Program-made: the position numbers and the translations under genes
Shown: in pieces, positions 54,886-64,000 of the stretch
Position numbering within the stretch: the first letter of the stretch is position 1
Layout: every line of letters begins with the position of its first letter
Source: Ciborinia camelliae
Taxonomy: Eukaryota > Ascomycota > Leotiomycetes > Helotiales > Sclerotiniaceae
Direction of reading: 5' to 3'
Assembly: GCA_025890175.1 (NCBI GenBank)
Contig: JANPYM010000018.1
Coordinates: 508,071 to 572,070 of the forward strand
DNA: 64,000 nt
Notes under the pieces: generated by a model
The model's database searches: none
Told to the model about the DNA's origin: nothing
Seen by the model: the letters and a program-made list of their open reading frames with translations, nothing else

Positions 54886-56467
54886 CTATTGGCCTTCTCC
54901 ATTTCCATGGTCATGATATGTGGATGGAGGATTGTATCCATATTGCTGATTGGTGTTTGGTGTATAAGAATGATGTTGCGGAGCAGGGTATTGCGAAGAG
55001 GGATGTTGCGAAGCGGGGTATCGTGATGGGGGATATTGCGATGGGGGATATTGTGATGGGGGATATTGTGATGGGGTGTATTGTGATGGGGCGTATTGTG
55101 ACGGAGTATATTGAGATGAAGGGTTAGATGATGAAGGGTTCGATGGTGGAATGTACTGTGTTGAAGGAATTTGTCTTGTACTACCGTATGAATCATACAA
55201 ATTGGAACTCCCAGAACTAGTATTATACCCCGAATTGTAAGACGGCATTGATCGAGATATGGTATTTCCATGGCCTGATGTAGTAGGATAACTAGAAGCG
55301 TTGGAAGAAATGCTTGGCAAAGCATAGGAGGAACTGCTATACGTAGAATTATCCGTTCGGTATGAGCTGGCCGTAGAAGTTTGGGTTGATAGACTAAGTG
55401 GTGGATTGGCTTCGTTATAGGATGTCTTTACCGTCGACTCGGAATTTCGATCAATACGACCGATGAACCACACCTTGACATTATACTCCACAGTATAGAC
55501 CTTGGCATAATTAATTCTTGATGCCGGATCAAGGTGATCTCGTGGGGAATCCGGTTCCATTTTGACGGGTCGAAATACCATCTGACTGCCATCCTCATTG
55601 GCGACCAATTGTGGATCATCTGTGGTATGAATTATGGCATGCTCTTGAGCTTTTACGCCCGGTTTGGTCGTGCCCTGTCCTCCGTAAGACATGATCGGCC
55701 TGACTTCACAGTCAGCAGCATTATGAGAGAGGGAAAAGGGATCGAAGTGAAGCTAAAGACTCACAAGCAAAGACAGTGACCATGTCTGTGATCTATGATA
55801 ACAAACCTCCGAACCTTTGCATGTATCACTTGTCCATGCTTCCGTCTAGTTGACACTTCTGTTCCCCCACGTGCGTTACCAGTTGGCTCAGACCAAAGAA
55901 CTTTAAAGACCTGTTAAAGTTAGTGAGTGTATGATGCCATAGTTTGAAATGAGATTAAAAACTTGCTCTTCCAAATTTGAACTCCCGACCGTCATGCACT
56001 TTATAATCTATTATAATTTAGTAGCTATATACATATCGTTATTCAAAATACTCACTTGGATCGAAGTTTCTATGCTCAAGAGAAGTGTTGTTTCTCCCAA
56101 GATTTGCCGCAAATTGTGGATCCGGATTGGCGTTTGAATCCAAAGTAGTAGCCGCCAGTGAGTTGGTTAGAGCACCAACATCGTTATTGACTGTAGTATA
56201 GTTGTTGTTGGCTGAGTATTGAGCTGTATGTTCCGATACGGTAGCGAGTGGGGTCGTATCACCGAGTCTTGGGATAGCAGATGCACCAGAAGTTGATTGG
56301 TCCGACCGGAATTCCCATTCGGTTTCACCTCTGGAATTGGTGCGAGATGATTGCCACTGGTTCCTTTCAGAGTTCCATTCCCATGGACTCCATGAACTAG
56401 CTGCAGAAGAGGAGTTAGAAGATCCTCTCGATCCTTTTCTGGGTCTATGGGATGAATAAGACGACAT
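54886..56467 (-). CDS. DUF6590 protein A with Ser/Tyr/Pro repeat tail
   Basis: Four exons, 56467-56056, 56007-55967, 55910-55765 and 55699-54886, give 470 residues. The DUF6590 domain runs from about 138 to 282: NYKVHDGREFKFGR, VFKVLWSEPTG, RFVVIDHRHGHCLC, IMSYGGQGTTKPG, HAIIHTTDDP, and SRINYAKVYTVEYNVKVWFIGRI. DUF6590 is a fungal domain of unknown activity. The intron between GR and VF (55966-55911) starts GCAAGT instead of GT, a GC-AG intron. The N-terminal 137 residues are disordered and Ser-rich. The C-terminal 190 residues are low-complexity Ser/Tyr/Pro with SQYPP repeats. No signal peptide or membrane helix is seen. It shares two intron positions with the DUF6590 gene at 61693-63976 and is therefore a paralogue. 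Confidence 0.85.
54995..55125 (-). repeat. Coding tandem repeat, SQYPP units
   Basis: About nine copies of a 15-bp unit (minus strand), encoding PSQYP with variants, in the last exon of DUF6590 protein A. Confidence 0.85.
55911..55966 (-). other. GC-AG intron in the DUF6590 gene
   Basis: A 56-nt intron with donor AGA/GCAAGT, branch CACTAAC and acceptor TAACAG. The GC donor keeps the reading frame exactly between the conserved GR and VF residues. The nearby GT would shift it. Confidence 0.75.
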
Positions 56468-57187
56468 CGCCGTACATGATATCTTGTGTCATGAGAATAT
56501 GTCACGATGCGAACCACTCCACCCGAGAGGGGATTCTTCTCGCCTTTATGGACATAAAATGGACATCTCTCAATTGCGGCTCAAAAGCTGACATAGTGGT
56601 GCACACCATTTCAGACCATCGAGGTAACTTCAATTTCAAAGGTTGTGACAATAGCCATTGATAAATTGAGGTTCACGATTGGTACGATTGTCGGGAATGA
56701 GTAGCTTTTCGAAAGTGGTTGCATTTGGGCGGGAGAGTATTTACTCGCTTGCCTTGGCATGCCTCTTAAATTAGGGATGTTGCCGCTTTAATAATTGAAT
56801 TGATAAGACACGTGGGGGTCAAGATGGCTCATACCCTACATGCACTTGATACATATTTTGATCCTTACAATCGCCCAGTACAATCCTGATGACTAAATGC
56901 GATTGGATTTTGCACATGCATGCTCATATGAGCTCATCCTCGTACATGTAATGTACACACACAATCAGCCTCAATTCCTCCCATTCGCCAAAATTGGTAG
57001 CACACCCGGAAAGAAGGGCATTTTGAAACCCTCAAGGCCTCGTGCCTTTCTAAACTAAATGTCTTCATCTCTTCCTCTCTTCCTCTCGATTTAGCCCGAT
57101 AGATTTCGACTCAACAACGTTATATCTGGAGCAGGATAGTCAATAGCTTGATCACTGCACTGCAAGAATCGGTTTCGTGAACTACGG
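56468..57187. other. Divergent promoter region, DUF6590 A / coiled-coil gene
   Basis: A 720-bp spacer between divergent starts. No coding model is supported. Confidence 0.5.
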
Positions 57188-59266
57188 ATGCGGGCAGCAC
57201 CCAACCACTTTAGCCGGGATAATGGACGGTTATACGGCATCCGACAGGAGAAGAAAAGGATTCAAGATAGACTACAAGTGAAGGAAAAAACATTCCGAAA
57301 ACCCCAAAGGCTTGACTCACCAAAACGGCGCCGAAGGAGAAAGAAGCCTTACATCACGACCAAAGCAGAGTGTCAAGAGCATAGTTGCCCAGATCCTGAT
57401 CACGATAATGAATTAATGGAATGTTATGATTCCAATGTTACATTAGCGATGGGGCAGGAGCGCGATTGTGGAAATGTCTCCAGTTCCAGCTCCAGCTCAA
57501 CACCACGTGTCCTCACTTGTGCCGAGCCACGAGAGATTCAGTATCCAGATGCAACAGAAGATTTAGCATGTACGGATCAGAATATTATGCGCAACATTAA
57601 CAGCGACGACGGTTCTCAACCTATTAGATACTTTCCCGAGTTATCAGCACAACAGGGGCCAGCTGTAGATACTGAAGTCTATCATCGCTTCCATTCTGTT
57701 CCCACACTTCCACGAAGCAGAAGCCAAGTTCAATTCCACGAAAATAGCAGACGGCATTCTGATCCAAATCCCGTGTATGGGAAAGCTCCTTCCCTCAGAT
57801 CGGAACTTCCCATTGTTTCCAAACAACCAATTAACCAATCTACTTGGTGCAATAATTTAAGCCTTTCTCAGTCAAACAGAACTCCTAGTAGACCCGCTCT
57901 AATGGATGATTTCTCAACAATGGTGGGGTTACCCAACGGGGATATACATTTTGAGTCATCACCAAGAAATATCCAAGATGATTCTTCCGCTTTTGAGCTT
58001 TCTATGTTGTACGATAAATGGCAAAATATTTCCAAGATGCGATCTCAAATAGGTGCGCTTCGCGAGCATCTTCGAATAATGCGCCTGAAGCTGCGTGCGT
58101 TACAGAACGACAGATTTCTTGCAGATGATGCATACTTTAAAGAAGCTAAATTGAGGGAGTTACACATGCCCTTCCCCCGCTTCTATTGGCCTAAAAAGAC
58201 TTTAGAAGAGTTACTGTGCGATTCTCAGAAAGCCAGAGATGAATATGGCCCTTTGGAAGATGAATACAACCATCTTGAGCACGATTTGACCTCTCAAGAG
58301 GATCAACTATCAAAACAGGAAGAACAATTTTATAGTCAGCTGCAGGACCCTTCAAGGTTTCTTCCAGTCTCAAGAGAGCCCAGAAATGCTTCAAGTTTAC
58401 TGGAGTCAGAGTATCCCGAGCCCTATGAGCCACATCCACTGATAGATGCATATCTTTCGAAGCTCGGAGATATTGATATCTTTCGTGAACGCTATGATGA
58501 CATCCTGGATGAAAAGTTGATCCTTGAAGAAGAGCTAGCCTCGAGAGAACGATTCGATATGACCCTCCTACCTGAAAACCAACAATGGTTGGACAGTTCT
58601 CAGTCTCTATTAGACGATCTAAAATCTAAAATTCAAGTTGCGGAAATGGAGGAGGGAAATTTGAGACGTGAGTGTTTCTCATTGGGCCTTATAGATGAAA
58701 ATGGGGAGCCAAAAAAGCCATCGAAAGGGGACCAACCCGGCCCAACTTTTAGCACAGCTCATAAGACACCACAGATCCCTCACGAGTATGTAAAACCTCC
58801 GTCACAATTTTATCCAAACCCGAATATTTCAGAAGTCATCATGAAGGCATTGGATTCTGATCACAATCACCTAGCACGGAACGAGCGTTTTGATCGATGG
58901 TCACTAGAGAAGCTTCAGATTTCCATCCCCGAGATCAACATCTATGCAAATTGCTCTGACAATTACGATCAATTGAAGGATTTCAGGAAACTCCAAGAAG
59001 AGCTTTGCAAAAAAGATTTCATGAATGCCTGGTTTACCGATGGCTTTACGAATAATGCCCCAAAATCCACAAGTTTTACATCTATGCATTCGACTTCACA
59101 ATATATTCCACAGACAAACTCAAGTTCCAGCAAACTTTCTCCGTCTGATGTTGTATTCTCTAATGGCTCATCCCATAGTGGATCGTACCACTCGGATAAC
59201 GTCGAGGGGGGCGTCATCCCATGTGTCATGCCACTTTCAAATGTTGGTCCTACTGCACTTGTATGA
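57188..59266 (+). CDS. Unknown coiled-coil protein with nuclear signal
   Basis: A single exon of 692 residues. The first 60 residues are strongly basic with PKRRRRRKKP, a good nuclear-import motif. The region of about 90-280 is disordered. Two coiled-coil blocks follow: about 285-320 (RSQIGALREHLRIMRLKLRALQ) and 340-400 (EDEYNHLEHDLTSQEDQLSKQEEQF). A further helical part (DILDEKLILEEELASRERFDM, about 440-510) contains LDSSQSLLDDLKSKIQ. The C-terminus is Ser-rich. There is no enzymatic motif. It lies between two DUF6590 genes: divergent from A, convergent with B. I recognise no family; a scaffold or chromatin-linked role is speculation. Strong frame length and helical periodicity support a real gene. 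Confidence 0.75.
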   Translation: MRAAPNHFSRDNGRLYGIRQEKKRIQDRLQVKEKTFRKPQRLDSPKRRRRRKKPYITTKAECQEHSCPDPDHDNELMECYDSNVTLAMGQERDCGNVSSSSSSSTPRVLTCAEPREIQYPDATEDLACTDQNIMRNINSDDGSQPIRYFPELSAQQGPAVDTEVYHRFHSVPTLPRSRSQVQFHENSRRHSDPNPVYGKAPSLRSELPIVSKQPINQSTWCNNLSLSQSNRTPSRPALMDDFSTMVGLPNGDIHFESSPRNIQDDSSAFELSMLYDKWQNISKMRSQIGALREHLRIMRLKLRALQNDRFLADDAYFKEAKLRELHMPFPRFYWPKKTLEELLCDSQKARDEYGPLEDEYNHLEHDLTSQEDQLSKQEEQFYSQLQDPSRFLPVSREPRNASSLLESEYPEPYEPHPLIDAYLSKLGDIDIFRERYDDILDEKLILEEELASRERFDMTLLPENQQWLDSSQSLLDDLKSKIQVAEMEEGNLRRECFSLGLIDENGEPKKPSKGDQPGPTFSTAHKTPQIPHEYVKPPSQFYPNPNISEVIMKALDSDHNHLARNERFDRWSLEKLQISIPEINIYANCSDNYDQLKDFRKLQEELCKKDFMNAWFTDGFTNNAPKSTSFTSMHSTSQYIPQTNSSSSKLSPSDVVFSNGSSHSGSYHSDNVEGGVIPCVMPLSNVGPTALV

Positions 59267-60958
59267 TTTCTTTTAAAGGTCCGGTTTAAGGCTGGTACTT
59301 TGGGCAATCAATGTTTATGTCTGTGTACTTTTTTCTTTTCCTTTTCGAAGGATTTCGGCGAATGGGGTTTGTGGACCCTGGGACAATGCAGGGCCTGGGC
59401 AGGGCATACACGGGTGTTGTGAATATTTGAAGCCAGGGTTTCGAGGGAAAGTCTGCGGAGGTATTTCTTTTGGGGTTACTTTGTTGTTATATTTGCCCAG
59501 CATCTTTGATATTTTTCCAATTAGTTTTTTTGACATATTTATTTGCCTCAACAAATGGTATCTTATCCCGACTCTGCCTCGATTTTCATTTTTATTTCCC
59601 ATCTAAGCAACGGTGCTCAGTGACTCAACCAATAATACCAGAATTTCTGTGTGCCAGAGCCTCAACTTACATCCAATCTGCAGCTTTGCATGCACTATAT
59701 CAGACCAAACATTCATTTATACATCGGCGGCCGCGCCTAAGCCTTACAAGACCCTGCTATACATATCCTCCTTACTGCATGTAATCGTTACAACAATAAA
59801 TGCACCTGTTATCTAAGCGAATAGGGAATTCCAGGGGGTAAAGTAAGCACGGAAAGTTACCTATGCATTTTCACGGGATGGCCCTGTCAGGTTGTCATTG
59901 ATATAGCAATAAGATGACTTTGGTACTACCATAGCGAATGAAAATTGCGCATATGGATTTCCCCCTCTAATATCCTATAAGCACAGCATATGCGTGACAA
60001 ACGTCAGCTAGTAATTAACTTCCCCACTCGGGCCATCTCATGGATTCGTCTCAGAAATCATCAATTACGTATTTATCCAAACGAAATATTAAATTAGCAT
60101 CCCACTCCTGACATACTCCGTAGGTAGATATAACTATATAGGCATAACTAGGCATCATTAGGCAAAAATATTGCAACAGCCAATTCCGAGAAATTACCCA
60201 ATCAAGAATCGAGAATCGTGTCTTCAAACTTCACATGAAAACACGAAATGTATCAAATGATTTATTCCTTTAATATTAAACGAGATAAATCAATCCGATA
60301 GGATCACACGTGTTATGTCAAACGAGGCTGTAAAATGCTGCTTTAGATTTGATGCAAGGCGCATGTGTGTCCAATTGAAATGGCGAAGTGGTTATACGTG
60401 CGTATAAGGCTGAGGCACAGGTAGGCGGTGAGGTGACCCCTTTCCTGACCGCTTTTACTCATAAGAATGCTGTGGATTTTGTGGATGGAAATTCAGAAAA
60501 ATGTTGAGAAATGAGGATGCATCGAGATGCGTGGTGATGCATTAAGCAGATGGTATGTCTTGAGGCCCGATGAGGCGTGGCATGCACGTGGGATCAGGTG
60601 AGTGGTTGAGGTGGGTAGGTAGTTGTGAAGCAACAGTAGTCCTGGAAGCTAGTGTGTATTAGTTTCGCTTGGAGTGACTGGCTAATTGTTTTTTAGTAGT
60701 CTTGTTCTTGTCTGAGAAGTGGTGGTATTGTTTGAGGGCTATTGAGTTGATGTTGTATGAGTAAAAATGTCGGTTTGTTTCTTCACACTAGTCGAATGGA
60801 TTTTTGTTTGCAGATATAAATACAGTGATTATAAATTGCTGGGTTCTTTTCGTTCACAGTTCGAAATTGTAACGTTAAACTACTATTGAACTTTTTCAAA
60901 TTAATCCTACAAACTTAAAGGAATACCCATAAGTAACAGTTGGGTTTCATCAAGCTGT
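59267..60958. other. Spacer between coiled-coil gene and small frame
   Basis: A 1.7-kb spacer. A TATAAATA box near 60815 precedes the small frame at 60959. Frames of 95 and 104 codons near 59315-59784 overlap on opposite strands and have no motif. Confidence 0.5.
60815..60822 (+). promoter_or_regulatory. TATA box upstream of the small frame at 60959
   Basis: TATAAATA lies about 144 nt before the ATG at 60959, a suitable fungal distance. The frame itself is not otherwise proved. Confidence 0.3.
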
Positions 60959-61153
60959 ATGGCTATTGCAGCAGCTTCTAACACAACTATAATAAGGCGT
61001 GACATCATTCATAACTTCGTTGAAAGATTGGGGCCTGAAAAATTTGACTACTCCGGTACACTTTTGTTCACAGACTTTAAAAGATATCAGGTCAATCAAG
61101 TGACCCTGATCCATTTTTTGCACAGTAGTCGATCAAATTTCTCTGGTAAATAA
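60959..61153 (+). CDS. Candidate 64-residue protein
   Basis: A frame of 65 codons with a TATA box about 144 nt upstream and an AT-rich leader without earlier ATGs in the last 60 nt. The peptide (MAIAAASNTTIIRRDIIHNF..) has no motif, signal or membrane helix. It could be a lineage-specific small protein or chance. No splice partner was found. It lies between the coiled-coil gene and DUF6590 gene B. Confidence 0.25.
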   Translation: MAIAAASNTTIIRRDIIHNFVERLGPEKFDYSGTLLFTDFKRYQVNQVTLIHFLHSSRSNFSGK

Positions 61154-61692
61154 GACTTTCAGCTGTAGAGTCTGCCTATTTTTGTTAATGGCATTATATT
61201 GATGGGATTATGCCACAGTGAAAAGTAAACCGAGTTTATGTAGTCACGCTGCCGTTTCATTCATTCACACTCTCATTCAGTATCTCGCAGATGTTTTCTT
61301 CAATCCTGGATTTGATTGAAAATAATATTACAACAAAATCGAAACCCAAATTTAGATTGATTTTTGCAATACTTATTAGCCAAATTCCAATTGTAAGGTT
61401 ATATAATACAATTTAGCGAATGTTTATTATGATGTCTGCCGAGTACTATTCTATAATTCTTGTAGTGAACGTATCTATAGAACTAGGATTAAAAACTCAT
61501 CGAGATCCATTTCAACTATCGACCTAAGCTACGTGTAGAAAGTGGTATGGCTAAATAGCCAAAGACTTCAAAGGAAAAGAACTAGAAACAAGCAACGAAT
61601 AAGCGAACTGCCTAGAATCAACCAATCAAATGAAAGAATGTCCTAGAAAGATCGACAAAATAGGTGCCAACTATAATAGAAGCTTCGGGTAC
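61154..61692. other. Convergent 3' spacer
   Basis: A 539-bp AT-rich spacer at the 3' end of DUF6590 gene B. Nothing is supported. Confidence 0.5.
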
Positions 61693-63976
61693 CTATTCGA
61701 GAAAGCATCTTTTCTTTTCCAATACAGCCATGTCCGACACCTTGTACCAATCTTTTAGATTGTTTACACTGTCCCACGTTCTTGATTCTGATCGTGAGCC
61801 AATAAAATATTCGTCCTTCTTAAAATAACGCCATTGGATTGCATTGTCCTTAGGCAGATTCTCAACTGGAACTATGACAGGATGTTCCCATCTTCCTACG
61901 AGCAAGAGCCCGCTATCTAAAGTGACCCAATGCCGGCATTCAGTTACAGATTGCATATCACCAAGTGATATCTCTAATCCCCGACCCCGGTAACGCGGTT
62001 TGACTTCAAATCCCTGGGCAACAACCATGCGAGGAAATAATGTATGCCAGCAATGGGACTGTTCCCCACTTTTCGGAAAGGGAAGAAGATCATTTAAGAT
62101 CAAGGCAATGTCAAAACTATCATTATCGGTATCAGAGGTCTTTACTAGAACAGACGATTGGGATAATGTAGATTGTGGTCGAATTCGCAAAGCGGAGCAT
62201 AACCACGACATGGCGAAAATAAGGTTTTCATGTATGCCGTGTCTCGCAAATGCAGACATCATAATGAACTCCCCATGTTCGTTGTTTGAGTCTACCCGAG
62301 AGCTGGGACAAAGGATCAATGTGAGTTCACTCGATTGATGCTTGAATCCTAGTAACTTCATGTTAGTAAATTGCCTCATTGAGAGTAAAGAAGTTCCTCA
62401 CCACGAGCTTCAGAGTTAGATACTAGATAAGTATCAATGGCTTTCATAATAAGATCTGCAACGTCTGGCCAAGTTTTAGAAAGGTAATGTTGAACTTGAA
62501 GTGCAATCGATTCTGTAGAGTCGCTGGTGAGTGTCAAGAGATCCTTGATAGTTCGGCTTTCGTGAATGAACCACTTCTCATATTCCGGAACTTCCCAATT
62601 AATGCTATATTTTATCTCATAGGGCGTGTCCTTGGAGTGAGTCGCCGGCCAGGTGTCGGACAATGCTCTTCGTATTTGATCTGGAAGCGGTTCATGGGGT
62701 TTCTGATGAGACGATGGCTTGGACGGAAGATTTGGTCGGGGTCGTTGTTCACTAGCCGGTCTATTGGTATTAGAAAAACCCGAATCACGTAAGAGCGAAT
62801 TCATTGAATCTTTGGCCACCATCCCGACGTTAAATACTTTAACAGAATGTTCCATGGTGTAACGTTTGCTATAGTTCAATCTGCTCACTGCATCCAGGTG
62901 AGAGCCGTCTTTCTGTTCGGTGATGACCCGGATTGGATCTTTGACCGGTTTCTCGGATAGCCAGTTACCACTGTGGGTCTGGTATTTGCAAACACCTGGG
63001 CACTTTGATGTGGTATGTATGATTGCGAGGTCAGGTTTGAGGATTTCTTGGTGTATGATTGTGTTTCGTTGGGGTGCATGGAGTTCAGGTTTAGGGGTCG
63101 CTTTGTTTGAGTGCCTTTCTATAGGACTACCACTCTTAGATCAGTATGTCGAACAATTTTGCAGACGCTTCTTTGGGTAATATATACCAGCAGATGGAGC
63201 TTCCATGGCCTTCCGACACCACCACAAAACCACGATTCTCACCAGATGCTTTTTGTCCGGGATTGATGATATCAAAGCGGGAGTCACTATGTGTTCCTCT
63301 CTGGCCCGGCACTCCAGATTGCGCCTGTTCAGACCAAAAAGTCATGAATACACGGCCAACCTGCCAGAATTCATCTTCCCGGAGACCACCGCAGACTTTA
63401 TAATCTGTAAATTGTAAATGTATAAAATTCGAAAAGAATGAATGATATGGACTCACCATCATCTTGGGGTTCTTTCGAGAATTTGGAAATATGATCTTTG
63501 CCCTTATTTTTTAGTGTCTCGGTCACCTGGGAATTGAAAGCTTCTATTACTTTTTAGCAAAAGATTGTCATTAGAATGAAACTGGAACTGGGAATCATAC
63601 CCTGCGGTAGAGTGCACGGTCCTGTGAGCGATATAGAATAGATTTTACGTATTGTGGCTGCGATACCTGGCGTTGGAGTTGCATCGGAATCATTATCGAC
63701 GTAATCACCTGTCTGTGAGGCTGTGTACGCAGTATTGCTTGTCTTAATCGGTGTCGAGTACATAGGCGACTGAGATGCAACATTTGAACCAGTCGGATCC
63801 TGTGCCTTGGGCGAAGATGGTACACTTTCAGATGCAGGGTAGCGGTGGTACTCCTCAACTCCAGTTGGATCCATTCGAGAACAGTACCAGTAGCCCCCCT
63901 TTGCATCCCAAGCCAAATCGGACCAAGGGGTGCTCCGATCTATTCCTTTACCTTTGCCTTGATAATGATCCATCAT
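61693..63976 (-). CDS. DUF6590 protein B fused to a second fungal domain
   Basis: Five exons, 63976-63601, 63549-63457, 63404-63188, 63126-62402 and 62348-61693, join in frame across four GT-AG introns of 51-61 nt and give 688 residues. DUF6590 spans about 157-332 (DYKVCGG, EFWQVGRVFMTFWSEQ, RGFVVVSEGHGSSIC, DLAIIHTT, SRLNYSKRYTMEHSVKVFNVGMV), but the usual YGGQGTTKPG segment is replaced by divergent sequence. After a linker, residues of about 370-688 form a second domain with FIMMSAFARHGI, CWHTLFPRMVVAQGF, RGRGLEISLGDM, SGLLLVGRW and DNAIQWRYF. I recall this pattern from the N-terminal parts of large fungal proteins with ankyrin repeats, but have no name for it. No signal peptide is seen. 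Function is unknown. The start ATG at 63976 is followed at once by another ATG, and the upstream end of the window is only 24 bp away. Confidence 0.8.
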
Positions 63977-64000
63977 TAACTTTAGTGATTGATTGTACTT

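Noticed and set aside
54855..55325. 156-codon frame overlapping DUF6590 A
   Set aside because: It is an alternative frame over the Ser/Tyr/Pro repeat, rich in His-Asn repeats. The frame with the DUF6590 domain is the real one.

Overview
The window looks like nuclear DNA of a filamentous ascomycete, most likely a leotiomycete of the Botrytis/Sclerotinia kind. This is an inference. The genes have short introns (about 50-235 nt) with GTAAGT/GTATGT donors, CTAAC/CTGAC branch sites and CAG/TAG acceptors. The spacers are AT-rich and carry many copies of a CTACCTAGGTAG-like palindrome. The core proteins are fungal (Mdm34, Med8, Yaf9, Syf2, Ipk1). I saw no bacterial operons, CRISPR array, rRNA or convincing tRNA. 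All splice models were built by hand from reading frame, splice signals and family fit. No transcript data were available.

Layout. 1-8.9 kb is gene-poor; its one good gene is a 54-residue cysteine-rich zinc-ribbon-like microprotein (4574-4738) with a TATA box, a long pyrimidine-rich leader and a leader intron. 8.9-19.2 kb holds a mucin-like single-pass membrane protein, a 1070-residue kelch receptor-like protein, a DUF1330/EthD-like protein, a three-exon 160-residue protein with a hydrophobic tail, and a pirin with an optional membrane anchor. 21.5-26.0 kb holds a six-exon GPI-anchored repeat protein of the cell surface, a small two-exon basic protein and an unknown multi-pass membrane protein. 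26.8-33.7 kb holds a VIT/vWA protein, the Mediator subunit Med8 and the dolichol-phosphate-mannose utilisation protein MPDU1.

36.4-44.8 kb holds a dual-specificity phosphatase, inositol-pentakisphosphate 2-kinase (Ipk1) and the ERMES subunit Mdm34. 46.9-51.7 kb is the densest block: Yaf9 (YEATS), a Coq11-like mitochondrial dehydrogenase/reductase, the splicing factor Syf2 and a putative mitochondrial protein. Most of these are housekeeping genes.

54.9-64.0 kb is accessory in character. Two DUF6590 proteins are encoded on the minus strand on either side of a nuclear-type coiled-coil protein of unknown function. The two share two intron positions inside the DUF6590 domain, so they are true paralogues. 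One contains a GC-AG intron; the other is fused to a second fungal-type domain. This cluster and the microprotein are the best candidates for undescribed biology here.
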